Positions 52,336 through 64,000 are shown, counted from the first letter of the stretch. The stretch is DNA of 64,000 nt from Siphonodentalium dalli (GCA_032622095.1 CP136067.1:92000707-92064706), one strand, 5' to 3'. Notes: generated by a model not told the origin, from the sequence alone. A program made the numbers and translations.

Positions 52336-52859
52336 AGTATGAAGTAACAGCGCACAAATATATTTACGAATGACCTTTATATCCCCCGCTTCAAACTGGT
52401 GTTAACTGTCGAGATTCTTGGATATCTTAAGTGGTGTGATTGATTTGGATAGGCGTTGAAATGGTAAAATGATAGGGCACCTTTCTATCGGAATAAATAT
52501 TACCGGGGTGGGATAAATGTTTGTTCTGGGGACCTGTGGCGGGAAATTTTGGTGCGTGTAAATCGGATTTACCGAAAAACCGACTTACACCATTTGGATT
52601 GAAATGCGACGATATGACAACATTTGTTCTTAAAAAGTCCCAAAGTATGCCCTATACTTAACCCTAACCCCACTCAGATTAAAACCAGCCACGAACCAGC
52701 TTCGCAATACAGAGTCTGGCGAATTTAGTAATGTGTCACATTACCGTCGCTTTTCTACAAGCGATCCATGCAGTATGAAGTCACAGCGCACAATTATATT
52801 TACGAATGACCTTTATATCCTCCGCTTCAAACTGGTTTTAACTGTCGAGATTCTTGGAG
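52336..52859. repeat. Direct repeat of about 92 bp
   Basis: CATGCAGTATGAAGT-ACAGCGC, ATATTTACGAATGACCTTTA, TCCGCTTCAAACTGG and TTAACTGTCGAGATTCTTGG occur at about 52334-52424 and 52768-52858. Confidence 0.8.
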
Positions 52860-53166
52860 ATCTACTCTCCCAATGTAAGGTATTATAGGTCAACTATATA
52901 TGCCTTTGCTGTTTAATTAGTTGTCGTAATATCCAATTTTGTGTGAAATTATAAATGTGACAGGAAATTTATTGCGCTATATTTAGTTATGTGGCGAATA
53001 CACCACTGTGTATGAATTCCGACAATCGCCTGAATGGCTGCATCGCTTTGCTGATAATTGATGTGATTGGCTAAAATTGACGTAACGCTTCCTAGTGTTA
53101 ATGGAAAACTTACCCATTTTCTTCAGACTTACTACCACGAAGCTGGTTCGAGTCTGGTTTTAATCT
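52672..53166. mobile_element. Inverted-repeat element (about 0.5 kb)
   Basis: CAGATTAAAACCAGCCACGA..ACCAGCTTCG (52675-52704) pairs with CGAAGCTGGTTCGAGTCTGG..TTTTAATCTG (53139-53168). One of the 52336-52859 repeat copies lies inside. No coding sequence. Confidence 0.55.
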
Positions 53167-53491
53167 GCATGATTGATGCCTATCGTACCAATTTTGGGTA
53201 CCCGAATACAATACCAAATTAAGAAGAATTGCACACAGATCTCGAAGCGAACTTTTAATATGTGCATTGAAAATGTGCACTCTTCGAAAAAAGTGAAAAC
53301 AATTTCTGTATTTGTATTTGTCAAACCTTATTTTGACTAGACTGAAACCCACCTTTGTATTTTATGAACGCGTCCAGTTGAATCAGACCGCAGTTAGAGT
53401 TTTGGACCCGCGACGCACCTGGAAGTAGAGAGGAGGGGGCGTTTTACTTAATCAACGTTAAACGTCAACATACCACAGTCCAGTCTCTTAA

Positions 53492-53928
53492 AGGTACTCA
53501 ATCCGATTCGATGGTCCCCATATCATCAGATTTCAACAACAACAATTTTTTTGAAATGCCGCTTCAGTTATTAGAATCGATTAATTGCCCAAAAATAATG
53601 CTAACCACAGTCCACTATAGTATAAAATTTATAAAACCCTGTTATTTATGAACATTTTGTACAATGAAATTTTGCCGGTTTGTCAAATATCTGACACAAA
53701 AAAGCCACTTGATTTAGAGTTATTCATCTTCATCCGCTATTTGGTCTTCTCGTCGACTTTTACTGGGCCACTAAATATTCCAGGAGGTGAAAAATAGTAG
53801 ATTTAAAAAAATCGATATCTGATCACTCTGAGCTTTGATGGATGGGTTCCTCGACTCGAATCAAATATGTTTTACCCCCGAAGCCACATAAATAGTAATT
53901 GAGGGGTGCTTAATCGGATTGAGTACCT
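53492..53928. mobile_element. TTAA-flanked MITE with AGGTACTCAATCC ends
   Basis: AGGTACTCAATCCGATT and AATCGGATTGAGTACCT are perfect 17-bp inverted termini. TTAA flanks both (53488-53491 and 53929-53932). The AGG...CCT ends with TTAA target resemble Kolobok-type elements. 437 bp, non-coding. Confidence 0.8.
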
Positions 53929-54509
53929 TTAACGGATCGATGTACGTCTCTATAAAAGTGTCCGTTATATCTCATTTTTACAACGACGCGGCATTCCCAA
54001 CATGACGTAATAAACCATTTCCAAATATGGAGTGCATTCCTAGCTTAGTAAATGTGAGAATCGTAGTATTTAGAAATAGTTATAAATACAATAAGATGCG
54101 AAAGAATAATCAGTCACGAATATCGTTGACCGATAAAAACTCGAAGATGATGTCTCCTATATTGCGATGAGTAAAATGAGTTTTAGATATATCGCCTGTA
54201 TTCAGTTTTCCAACAATATATAGTTGAGTTTGACAATACGTGGGAAACTTGTCAACACCCATTGACCTCTGATCTGTGAAGTGATCTGTTATGCCATAAA
54301 CCAATGAAATCATGCGCGTGCTTCGCCACTTTCCAATGAAATGGAGGAAACCCATAAATGCAGCAACTGATTATGAATGAGATATATGATCCAGAAACGT
54401 AATTATTGTAAAATTTACGTCGGCTTTTTAAAGAGAATGACTAAAGTCCTGGTTAAGTGCTCTTACTATTACACAAGAACAAGAATATTGATCCTTTTCA
54501 ATATGGGAG

Positions 54510-54605
54510 CAACGCTGTTGCGGCATTAAAGATGCTATACCAGTACATTCTCTTATATATACCAGTCTCCCATAGGGAGCCTCGTATAATTAAGAACTGG
54601 TTTAC
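54510..54605. mobile_element. TTAA-type hairpin MITE fragment
   Basis: GCGGCATTAAAGATGC, CCAGTACATTCTCTTATATA and CCCATAGGGAGCCTCG are shared with 12953-13130 and 20150-20260. The right arm of the hairpin is degraded. Confidence 0.6.
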
Positions 54606-54849
54606 AAGGTTCACGACGGGAGAATTCCATATATGGATCTTTTGAATATTCATGAATTCAATATATGGAATTCATGAAACTCAAAAGCTCCATGTATGGA
54701 ATGGACGTCCAGAACTTTGACATGTAGTAATGAATGCGCCGAACGGGACTGGATGAATCCAATATGGCCGCGACTTAGAAATAAGACTTATACGAAATGT
54801 CTACTTATTCCGTGAGCTATCGTACAAGAATCGTTCACACCCCAAGAGG

Positions 54850-55400
54850 CATCACTTAAATAAGCAGATACACCCTCACACACCTCCTAGCGCCATCATT
54901 TAAACAAGCAGCCACACCATCACACCCCTCCTAGCGCCATCACTTAAATAAGCAGATACACCATCACACCCCTCCTAGCACCATCACTTAAACAAACAGA
55001 TACACCCTCACACCCCTCCTAGCACCATCACTTAAACAAACAGATACACCCTCACACCCCTCCTAGCCACATCACTTAAATAAGCAGATACATCATCACA
55101 CTCCCCCTAGCGCCATCACTTAAACAAACAGATACACCCTCACACCCCTCCTAGCACCATCACTTAAATAAGCAGATACACGCTCACACCCCTCCTAGCG
55201 CCATCACTTAAATAAGCAGATACACCCTCACACCCCTCCTAGCGCCATCACTTGAATAAGCAGATACACCCTCACACCCCTCCTAGCGCCATCACTTGAA
55301 TAAGCAGATACACCCTCACATCCCTATTAGCGCGTCACTTAATCAAGCAGCTATACATGTACCTTCACACCCCTCCTAGACCATCACTTAAATAAAAATG
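54850..55400. repeat. 44-bp minisatellite, about 12 units
   Basis: The unit is GCGCCATCACTTAAATAAGC, AGATACACCCTCACACCCCT, CCTA. Variants differ mostly at AAATAAGC/AAACAAAC and at CCCTC/CCATC. Period and units are very regular. Confidence 0.95.
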
Positions 55401-57280
55401 ACCCCCAATGACCCATCAGCACTAAGGCCCCCAGACTTGCATGGGCAAACGAGCTAATAAGCAATCGGATTCGCCAGCCCGATTGCTCGCGAGTCGTGTT
55501 CCCGGCAGACTTTACAAATTCGGCTCAGGACAGTCTTTACTACTTGAGTAGATTCCAGACCGATATCGCGTGACTTACTATACCAAAAGAAACTTAGAAA
55601 GTGATACCTGCCCCCCGTACACATCCATCGTGCCAGGTTTATTTTCAATAACGGATATGGTCTAATTTTTCTATGCCTTCATTAACTGCTTCAGTGAAAA
55701 CAAATACAGATATTCAAAATAGTGGGCTGCATATCAGTCATATTCCGAACCGAATGATATGTTCTTGGTTTATCCCAGATTGAGTTGAAATGTCATCACC
55801 ATCTGCACGACAAAGACTTTGTTTTACAAACTTTGTTGCAGAGACACATATTTCCACCATCCTGCCTTGCTGAGCAATCTGGGGTGGGGAACGACCGGCG
55901 AAATGTACATGTATATATGTTCAACTTGCTTTTGGTAGTCATGTTGCAATGCCATTATTCTTGATTTATTTTTCAGTGTAATAACAAACGGGAGAGGAGG
56001 TACTCCAATCCCATTGTCTGTATACAAGTATATGTGTTATTTCATATGTATTAAATGAATTTAGACAAATATAAATATGGTTAAACTAAACAATCTGGCT
56101 CGCGCACCTCGCAGACCTGAGTAATCGGCCTCGCGCGAGTCGGCAATAAATCAAACATGCTTGATATGCGAGTCCGATTGCTCGCGAGCCCGAGTGTTTA
56201 CGTCTTGGTTTGTATAGACAACTTTCGCAAAATAAACTACGACGAATAATTATTACGAATAGGGTACTACGTCACTAGAATTAGTTTTCTTTCTATTCGT
56301 TGTCTTTTTCCATTTTCGTTGTTACGATTACGGTTTCGGATTTCCAACAAAACTCATAAATACACCATATAGTAATAAGTTCGCGATAAATGTTGGAGAT
56401 GATTAAGATATTATGTCCCTAAATTTCGATCGCCATATGGCCTTAATTACGTGCGCTCGCGCAACAGTATGGCGATCAGACAGATTCGTAGGTTGGTGTC
56501 ATCCTACTCCGTTTCACTCCATGACGTCACCAAAAACGACGTAAAACCTCGTGGTGTTCTGACATTTTTACGGTGCCGCGTTTTTGCTATGTTTATTTTA
56601 TGTGTTGTTTTCGATTATTTGTTTGTCGCCGATATCGCCATTTGTCGGGATTCCCTGTTTCTATATTTAAAACTGGCATGCTCGTAGTGAGCCTCGATTT
56701 CGATTTTTTCTCTCAGGTCAAAATACGTCAGAGTTATGACAAAAATAGATCGACCTACATTTACTCCATCAGAACTCTACATCAAAGAGTCTATAGACTC
56801 CTTCGGGACCTACATATACTCCTTCATTTGGGTATTTTTACTTATAATTGGGAAGTTTTATCATTTTTGGTTCGTTCGAAGACCTCTTTTTATCGTGCGG
56901 GAAAAGAGAGACACAAACATCGTTTGAAGAGTTTATTATTACATAAAATGATCGTTATTGATTCATTATTGATATTTATTGTTGCATATTGGCTGCTATC
57001 AATATTTACACAAATAGTATTAATTATTTCTTATAATTGCTCCTTTGGTCAACTTTGACTATCGGAAAATGAAAATGAAAATATGCCGCTGAAAAAAATG
57101 TAATCGATATTAAAGTCTCATCCTTTCGGCAACATGGAATTGGTTTTAATTACTTAAATGATTAATATAGTAATTTGCCTTTTATCTGTGATGAAATGAG
57201 AAATGGTAATTGTCTTTTTTTGCTAACATTAAATTAAATAAATTAAGTAAAATACAGTGAAATTATTTGTTAAATTATTG
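55401..57280. other. Intergenic stretch between satellite and lectin
   Basis: No credible exon. GCAATCGGATTCGCCAGCCC (55461) and AGTCCGATTGCTCGCGAGCC (56171) are short related GC-rich segments (CGATTGCTCGCGAG at 55479 and 56175). An open frame at 56573-57058 has no recognisable domain. Confidence 0.35.
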
Positions 57281-57286
57281 TTTATT
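57281..57286 (-). promoter_or_regulatory. Candidate poly(A) signal of the lectin gene
   Basis: AATAAA on the minus strand, about 235 nt 3' of the lectin stop codon. Confidence 0.4.
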
Positions 57287-57519
57287 ACATTTTTGCGCAC
57301 GTTGGCATCTCTCTGATTGCATTCTAGTTGTTACCTGTTAATGGTAATAAATTCGTTCGTCGTCGTGAAACGCGAGAATCTTGACAAACACAATTAAAGC
57401 GCTAAGTTATGACCTGATAACAACACAATGACTGCGAGTGGCAAGCACGATTGTCTCACAAACGGACTCGTAATCGTCAATTCTCTGAACCTTTTTGGAC
57501 CGTCCAAAAAAAATTACGA

Positions 57520-57832
57520 CTACAAATATCCATTCGTAATAATAATTGTCTGTCGTCGTTCATTATGCGACATGTGTCCATTAACGCACACGTACCTTCT
57601 CTCGCACATGAAGGCAATCAGTTGGTCTCCAACACCAACATAGAAACAAACGGTTCCGTTCGCGTCGGCGTCGATGTTGACGTCACCTGTTGGCGCCCAC
57701 GACCGATCTGGCTGACCGCTACACCAGTTTACTCCAAACGTGTCAGCAACCGTCATGTCGTCATACCAACGGAAATCGTCAGTGGCGGCATTGTAAATCA
57801 TTCCAGTAAAAACGGCTGGCATTTTGGAGTCT
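57520..57832 (-). CDS. C-type lectin, last coding exon
   Basis: Acceptor TTTTTTTTGTATCCAG|A at 57833; stop TAG at 57522-57520; one base plus 103 codons. The translation DSKMPAVFTGMIYNAATDDF is followed by RWYDD, VNWCSGQPDRSW, GTVCFYVGVGDQ and FMCERRYVCVN. This is the C-terminal half of a C-type lectin domain: W-x-C-x-x-G-QPD (the galactose-type triplet), then three Cys in standard order. The usual WND that completes the calcium site is absent (LIAFMC in its place), so calcium-dependent sugar binding is doubtful. A 19-residue tail follows the last Cys. The phase fits exon 59129-59273. The product is probably secreted and acts in recognition or defence. Confidence 0.75.
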
Positions 57833-59128
57833 CTGGATACAAAAAAAACAAATAAAAGATGTGGAGTGAGTCATAATATAACCTTTATACATGTATAACT
57901 CACAGAATATCACCCCACTTAGCTAGCTGGACCCAACGTAGGAAAGTACTCGACTTAAATTTTTTTTCAGGCAAAGATAAAACAATCAAAACAAGCTGAA
58001 CCCATTTTGTCTGAAATTTCCAACTAACGTGTCAGGCATGAACCCCCCAAGCCGTTCACTGAGCCGTTGAACATTTTGGACAAAGTTAGGGCTCACGTCG
58101 CCCTATCCCAGCTTCACTGGGCAAGAAGATATCTCTGGATTACAGGTTTGCCGTTGTGTAATAACAATTATGCCGCTAGTCCGGGAGGTGATAGGGTACC
58201 CCTTCACCCCCAGGATTTTAATTCACCCAACTTATGTTCTTCCTTATTATGCCCCTCAAATTTTAAGCAATGTTAACACGAAAACAAAAGTGGCCGTGAA
58301 GACACCAGACAAGATAGCGTCCATCGTGGCCACCGTTTTTTGTTGACGAGACACTAAGTCAGTTGGATGCAAATAAAAGTGAGAAAATCTTATATATATA
58401 TTTTTGTGAAGCTGAGACATATAATCCCTAATTTTTTCAGTTATACTGTTCAGAACTGTTTTATTTACAAGATTTATGAAGTTTCCTCCCTGGTTTCCAG
58501 TTTATTTTTACTTAGATGAAAATATATGATTCCAGATCCCAAAATGTCCATGCCGAGTTCTTTTCCAAAGGGTGTCGGGAAAGGAAGTTTTACATCTTAA
58601 CGTCCCACATGCAACATGCCATAGCTGAATGTTATCTTCACTATGGCCTATATGAGGTCACAGTAAAATAGATATGGTGGTTTTGCAGTTAAGATGTGTA
58701 AACAAATTTACGAGAAGGTGTGCAAAATGTGTTTTTGGCAGTTTGGATAATCCACCCATCCCGGTATACTTTCCTGCAAGAATAAACAAATTACACCCCT
58801 CCCCCGGATGGAACGAGACCGTTGTATGAACTGGTTAACGTTATTCCACGAGGTTGAGGTTGAACAAGTTCCAAAATTTATGACAGCCATTTCAGACCAA
58901 ATGTTTGACCAAAATTAAAACAAATGTGCTGCTGCTGCTCTGGAAATCAAAATTATCCACTAATTACTGGTTGGAAAATCAAACAATGAGAAAACAATTT
59001 CAACATATATGTGATGTGAAATTTCCAACTAATGTTGTGCCAGTTGTGCATTTTTTTAAACATAAAATATAGCCCTCCCCTCTTGTCACCACGTAATTGG
59101 TCGTAAATGATTCCACAAGAATACTCAC
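57833..59128 (-). other. Lectin intron
   Basis: 1296 bp between the two domain exons, AT-rich. It includes the TTGGAAAATCAAACAATGAG segment shared with 51898-51975. No other exon was seen. Confidence 0.5.
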
Positions 59129-59273
59129 CCTATACGCTGAGAGTAGTAAGTCGTGAGTTCAGACACCTTCGCAGCGTTCGTAATACGTCCTAGTTCCATC
59201 CCGATAACCTGGCAGCATTCTTGCTTCTTAGCTGATCCACTCCAGCGTTCCGAGTACAGGTACCGCATCGCAC
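59129..59273 (-). CDS. C-type lectin, N-terminal half of the domain
   Basis: Acceptor TTCATGGCAG|GT and donor TATAGG|GTGAGT bound 145 nt. In frame: AMRYLYSERWSGSAKKQECC, then QVIGMELGRI and VSELTTYYSQRIG. The W-x(4)-A-x(4)-C-x(4)-G-x-x-L-x-x-I pattern is the first half of a C-type lectin domain. The exon ends with GG, which the first base of exon 57520-57832 completes to Gly-Asp-Ser. The intron between them is 1296 bp. The first domain cysteines expected upstream have not been located. Confidence 0.7.
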
Positions 59274-59735
59274 CTGCCATGAATGCAAGTAACACTCAAT
59301 CAGCCAACACGCGGAGGATTTCATATAACAGCATATAATTGGGGTTCAAGGTTAGATAGCGATTGGTATTCAATCTGTGTAACACCTGCCACGCGATGTT
59401 AAGTTTATATTTCAAAATTAAAAAGTGGGGTTTGGACGGTATATTTGCCCGGTACATGCCAAATAAGTAGCCAGGTGCCGGTGCGCTCCGTGAATGTTTT
59501 GTTCAGCGTCTATTTTCGACGTTTTGGAACAGTTTATCCTAGAATTGTCTATAATAATTTGAAAAATAAAATTTAAGAAGGAAAAGATTTTTATAGACGG
59601 TCGACCTTAATATTGTATCGACCTGCGATCGGAGTCAGCTGGTTAGAAAGTTCGAGGTCAAGTGAACATCTGAGCGCCAAGCACGAGGAGGGCGGGTATC
59701 TCGATTGATTGTCCTCGTGGTGACGTTGCCGATAC

Positions 59736-59832
59736 CGACTGCCCATTCATACAAATTCCACACAGGTAACAAGTTCAACAAGAAAACCATAGTCAGAAAT
59801 GGTAACGCCACCAAGATCGTATTATTAGCCAT
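59736..59832 (-). CDS. Possible signal-peptide exon of the C-type lectin
   Basis: ATG at 59832 starts MANNTILVALPFLTMVFLLN, then LLPVW: a strongly hydrophobic leader. A GT (GTCG|GTATC) at 59735 would end the exon in phase 1, exactly what the exon at 59273 needs. The donor is weak, and no canonical acceptor or donor elsewhere confirms it. The open frame continues to 59635 if unspliced. Confidence 0.3.
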
Positions 59833-59879
59833 AAATATAAATAATAATACAATTATTCTATAAACTAGCTTTCAAATTT

Positions 59880-59950
59880 TATGCGGGAAATTTGCGTACT
59901 TCCATATTTCAAGTTTTCCCGTTTCTCGTGGCATACATTACTTTCATCAA
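59880..59950. repeat. Dispersed repeat shared with 33345-33410
   Basis: GGGAAATTTG-TACTTCCATAT, CA-GTTTTCCCGTTTCTC and ATACATTAC occur at both places in the same orientation. Confidence 0.6.
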
Positions 59951-60009
59951 ACTGTCTTCTTTATTACACAAGCTGATAGGCCCGACTTCACCCGGGCTGT
60001 TTCCCATCT

Positions 60010-60545
60010 GCTTTCCGGTGAAAGGTGCGATTTGACCTTCAATTGACTATTTCGAAAGTCAAGGTCAGGTCAGGGTCATGATTTGTCCAGTCCAAAACAC
60101 CCCCACCCGTAGAAAACTACCCATAGGTATCATATTTCGTCGAAATCCGTCCGTTTTACCCAACTTGAACTTTAATTAACAATTTTGAAGGTCAAGGTAA
60201 GGTCAGAGTCATGATTTGACCCGTCCAAAACACCCCCCCGACAAAAGTACCCATAGGTATCAAATTTCGTCGAAATCTATCCGTTTTATCCGAGTTGACC
60301 TTTGATTGGCCATATTGAAGGTCAAGGTCAGGCCGAGGTCACGATTTGACCCTTTCAAAACTCTCCTCGAACCAAAGTATCCCTAGGTATAAAATTTCGC
60401 CGAAATTTGTCCGTTTTACCCAAATTGACCTTGCATTGATAGTTTTAAAGGTCAAGGTCAGGTCGGGGTCACGATTTGACCCGTTCAAAACACTTCCCGG
60501 ACACAAATACCCATAAGTATCAAATTACGTTGAAATCTATGGAAA
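60010..60545. repeat. Tandem repeat (about 120-130 bp, four units) rich in AGGTCA
   Basis: Units contain CGAAATCCGTCCGTTTTACC, CAAATTGACCTTTGATTG, GAAGGTCAAGGTCAGGTC, GGGTCACGATTTGACCCGTC, CAAAACACCCCC and TACCCATAGGTATCAAATTTC. TCAAGGTCA occurs intact in units 1, 3 and 4. Confidence 0.85.
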
Positions 60546-60985
60546 GCCGAGGAGGACATGTTGGTTGCTTATTGCTAGATATACGACGCGGTATTTTGAA
60601 GGTGTTTCAAACTAGGAGATAGAAGTATTCTGCCTTTCAAATGGTGATGAATTATAGTAGTTTATTCAAATTTTATGGCATAAATTGTTATTAAAACCGT
60701 ATATACTATAAAAAATTAATGACTCGAAAATTAAGTGGGCCTTTAAACAAAGTCACAATTGCATTTAGGCTCATCTCATACTCGTCCATTCAGCGATATT
60801 CTACTGCGCAGTTTGTTATAGCCTCCAGTATTTATTGAGCGTTATACCCCCAACTGTTATAATTCGCCTTTAGCAGGCGTACTCTTGCCTCAGATTATTG
60901 AGATATTAGGTCACACATAATCACATTAAATCGCATCGTAACATAGCAATTGTGTGGGCTCCTTGGCGTGAATATGTAATGAGAA
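60546..60985. other. No recognised feature
   Basis: AT-rich spacer between two satellite regions. Confidence 0.35.
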
Positions 60986-61765
60986 ATAAGGTCATACGTA
61001 ATGACATTAAACTCAAGAAAACCCTCGAAAACAAAACAAAATCACATTTAAGGTTTTACGTTATTTCCTTCATAAAAAGAATCTTCGTGATAATGAACCC
61101 TCTCGTTACTTTAGAATATAGAATTAACCTTAAAATAAAAAAAATCTTTGGAACACAGAACCTTCGGAATAACGAACCTTCGGATTGGTGAACCTTCGGA
61201 ATAGCGAACATTCAGAGAAATTTCGGAATAGTGGACCTTCGGGATAGTGAACATTCGGAATAGAGACATGCCCCCCAATATTCATATTATATGCCCAGAG
61301 TTCAAAGGTATGGACCCATAAAATTCTAAACTTGGCCCTTAAAATATTGAACTCCAAATTGGAGCACACACAGAACACCACTTAAGTCAACTGAACCTAT
61401 GTCATGTCCCAATGCGGGAGGGTCCATATATACCACAACATTCATAGTATATGCCAAGAATTCAAAGGTATGGGCCCACGTAATGACATAAAATCTCAAG
61501 AAAACCAGCGAAAACAAAACAAAATCACATTTAATGTTCTAAGTTAAGTTATTTCCTCCTGTATCTGTATCGGTGTGCGCGCATGATCAGTTCGGATGTG
61601 AGCGCACACTCCATATAAAGAATCTTTGTGAAAATGAACCCTCTCAAATTAGTCTCAATACTTTAAAATATAGAATTAACCTAAAAATAACAAAAACCTT
61701 CGGAATAGAGAGCCTTCGGAATAGCGGACCTTCGGGATAGCAAACCTTCATAATAGAAGCATGTC
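60986..61765. repeat. Duplicated block (about 480 bp apart) with CCTTCGGAATAG repeats
   Basis: CGTAATGACAT-AA-CTCAAGAAAACC, CGAAAACAAAACAAAATCAC, ATTTAA and TTATTTCC occur at 60996 and 61478. Each copy ends in tandem GAACCTTCGGAATAGCG/GTGG units (61150-61265 and 61690-61755). Confidence 0.8.
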
Positions 61766-62341
61766 CCCACAATTACACCGGTGACGTAAACACATGTGCC
61801 AATCTTAGTTGTACTCTCGTAATTATCGGTACGATGAAACGGTGACGGAATCTGACGAGGTTTGCCGAATGTACAATCACCCAGTGAATTATCGATCGAC
61901 CATGCGATATCAAAAAACCAAAAGCTAGAAACACCACACTACGGTGGCGTAATAAATTCTTGCTCCTGTTTCGAGATACTTAAGGGTCTACTGATGTATT
62001 ATAACAATCTGTGTGTTTGCTATGTGTGCAGTCTATGCCAGTCTGAGGATGATGTCTTGAAATGATTGTATATATATCTTTATTCCTCCATACAATGAAG
62101 AGCATATATATAAACAAAACAAAGAAGAAAAAAAATCATTACAAATAAGTTGAGAACAAAAATACATCAAAATTTGGCTATACAATATACATGGTTATAT
62201 AATTTGACTGCCAAAAGAGACAGATACGAACATAGTTTATTACATATAAGCATGTATGTATACACGAGTACACGCTCGATCACGCACTTGCATATGCACT
62301 TCATGCATACACACATACATCCACTTATACATATATAGACA

Positions 62342-62345
<4 letters not shown>
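61766..62345. other. Unassigned, possible LINE 3' UTR
   Basis: No host exon. A minus-strand AATAAA-TATATATA motif at about 62072-62088 may be a retroelement tail. Confidence 0.3.
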
Positions 62346-62426
<81 letters not shown>

Positions 62427-62575
62427 ACCCTCACACACCCTCACACACACACAAACACACACGAACGCACCCTCTCCACCCTCTCACACGCACGTGCACA
62501 CCCTCACACACACACACTCACCCCCACACACCCTCACACACACACACACACACACATCCACGCATATATATGAAT
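62346..62575. repeat. CA microsatellite, pure then interrupted
   Basis: An uninterrupted CA run of about 79 bp (62346-62424) is followed by ACCCACCCTCACACACCC-type imperfect CA/CACCCT repeats to about 62560. Confidence 0.95.
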
Positions 62576-62819
62576 ACATTATGTAACGTCATGCACCTAT
62601 ATATGCAGTGTATATGTGCATGTACATGGAATTAACTACACCAAAGCATAGTATGTGGGACATTATGAGGAAATAAGGAGTATGAAATAGTTCAAGTCGA
62701 GCTGAAGCGGGACTTTAAATTGTGTTTAAAACGGTTATACAATATGTTAATTAAAAGGGGTATCTTAAGTGCAAGCGAGATATCTCCAAGGTTTGAATAA
62801 TTGCAAAAGTTGTATGGTA

Positions 62820-63035
62820 TTTATATACACATACATATGTATACACACATACGCATGCATGTATACATATACATATACGGACTATACGCATACATACACA
62901 TATATATATACATATACATACACATGTATACATACATACACATACATACATATATATATACATACATATACATACACATACATATATATATACATATATA
63001 TATACATGCACACACACACATACATGTAGATATGG
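62820..63035. repeat. ACAT/TATA microsatellite
   Basis: Imperfect ACATACAC / TATATATACATA runs with a terminal CACACACACA. Confidence 0.9.
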
Positions 63036-63326
63036 GTATGGCTTGTGCCATCATGTATCCGGAAGAATACTAAGATTCATGGATGTCCGTTGAAGTCAGG
63101 TTATGTAAAATGTATCGTACGTAAACTGTTAAACAGCCTACACATGCAGGAAGATATGGGTAATTTGAAGAATATATAATTATACATGTTTGGCGGAACG
63201 GTGCATGGTACTGAATTGACCAAAGCTGTGACTGAGATAATTTACCAACTAGCTGTAAATGTATTAATAGAAAAAGAAAAAAAAAGATAACGCCATTATA
63301 TTCCGAAAAAGCGCTGATCACTTTAG

Positions 63327-63998
63327 TTAACCATCATCAAAATGAAACTGTTTCCACATAAATGCTGTTGTCCTAACGAGCAACCGAGATAAATTAAGGT
63401 GGTTATCTGAGAGCAGAGCGAGATCTCTATGTGGCGATCCCAGAAGGGCAGACAGTAGCTGCAAACGGGGTAATTGGTCTAGGTAAAGGAAACATTCAAT
63501 GCCATGTTGGTCAATGACGTGATACCACATGTCATTCCGAATATGTAGCAATGATGGGCAATCTAACAAGATATGTTGTACTACACATGGGTAGGTCGCT
63601 GAACAGTGTTTGCATATGTCAGTTTCTCCGAAAGCTGTATGTGCGATTATGCGACCAATCAGGAGGAATACAAATTTTTCCTTCGGAAATTGTGAGCACA
63701 GTTTCCATATACCGATCGTTCGCAGCGTGGGATGAATGGTACGGAAAGCTGCTAAAGAGGAGTCGCTGGCGATATGATTATTCCAGTCGAGTTCATCTAA
63801 CTCCTGTACAGCTGACCGCACCAAACGTTTCCACGCCACGACCGATGGAAATTTATTGGAAATAGCATATTCAATAAGGTGATGTTCGATATTATATTTA
63901 CATAGAATGCACCATATGTCACAAATAAAAGATGTTTCATCAGTTGAAATACCTGAAATAAAATCATATAGGCGTCTTAAGAATAACTGTTTTGATGT
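63327..63998 (-). pseudogene. LINE ORF2 C-terminal end, running off the right edge
   Basis: An uninterrupted minus-strand frame of 223 codons plus stop (63329-63327) is open to the window edge. It encodes SKQLFLRRLYDFISGIS and EHHLIEYAISNKFPS, then WKRLVRSAVQELDELDWNNH and CKHCSATYPCVVQHILLDCP. C-x2-C...H...C next to WxxLV/WNNxI is the C-terminal domain of a non-LTR ORF2. The RT domain would lie to the right. There are no stops in this part, so the copy may be younger than the other LINEs. Possible 3' UTR continues leftward; AATAAAGATATATATAC on the minus strand at about 62072-62088 could be its end. Confidence 0.75.
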
Positions 63999-64000
63999 TT

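Noticed and set aside
54850-55400. Regular 44-bp units could be read as a CRISPR-like array
   Set aside because: Units are contiguous with no unique spacers, and the genome is eukaryotic; this is a minisatellite.
56573-57058. 161-codon open frame on the plus strand
   Set aside because: No recognisable motif, overlaps other frames of similar quality, and is dominated by AT-rich codons.
62256-63054. Several open frames rich in His-Thr or Tyr-Ile-Cys
   Set aside because: Translations of CA and CATA microsatellites.

Overview
This is eukaryotic, animal-type DNA. It is AT-rich, with spliced genes that have long introns, degenerate LINEs and very many short inverted-repeat elements. The gene content (an STK11IP/LIP1 orthologue, a split C-type lectin, a secreted PAN/apple-like protein) and the repeat style point to a lophotrochozoan, probably a marine mollusc. 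The phylum is an inference; the animal origin is secure.

The main host gene lies on the minus strand. Six exons (22751-22811, 18845-19062, 18284-18451, 17051-17158, 11946-12017, 3711-3840) join in phase to give the first 252 codons of an STK11-interacting protein (LIP1 N-terminal region plus leucine-rich repeats). The gene runs off the left edge. Its introns are swollen by transposons: intron 1 holds palindromic MITEs and a TTAA element; intron 3 holds a Harbinger-type MITE touching a splice donor; intron 4 holds partial copies of exon 4 split by a 3.15-kb Helitron; intron 5 holds a 2-kb piggyBac-like element, an L1/Tx1-type LINE and a hAT element with a second transposon inside it. More mobile elements lie beyond exon 6.

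23-38 kb has no convincing host gene. It contains a foldback element with a hAT inserted in one terminus, a hAT MITE inserted in another inverted-repeat element, a piggyBac-type MITE inserted in a mariner-type MITE, and arrays of palindromic units. 39.3-43.2 kb holds a decayed CR1/jockey-group LINE on the plus strand (SGNH-esterase-like ORF1; ORF2 with PHD finger, endonuclease and RT). Two further LINE tails lie on the minus strand near 45-46 kb and at the right edge.

50.8-60.5 kb carries two further minus-strand host loci. One is a small secreted PAN/apple-like product (51105-51392). The other is a C-type lectin with exons at 57520-57832 and 59129-59273, plus a possible signal-peptide exon at 59736-59832. 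A satellite rich in AGGTCA half-sites sits just upstream of the lectin. The right end is microsatellite and LINE 3' sequence. All calls come from reading the sequence; no database search was run.
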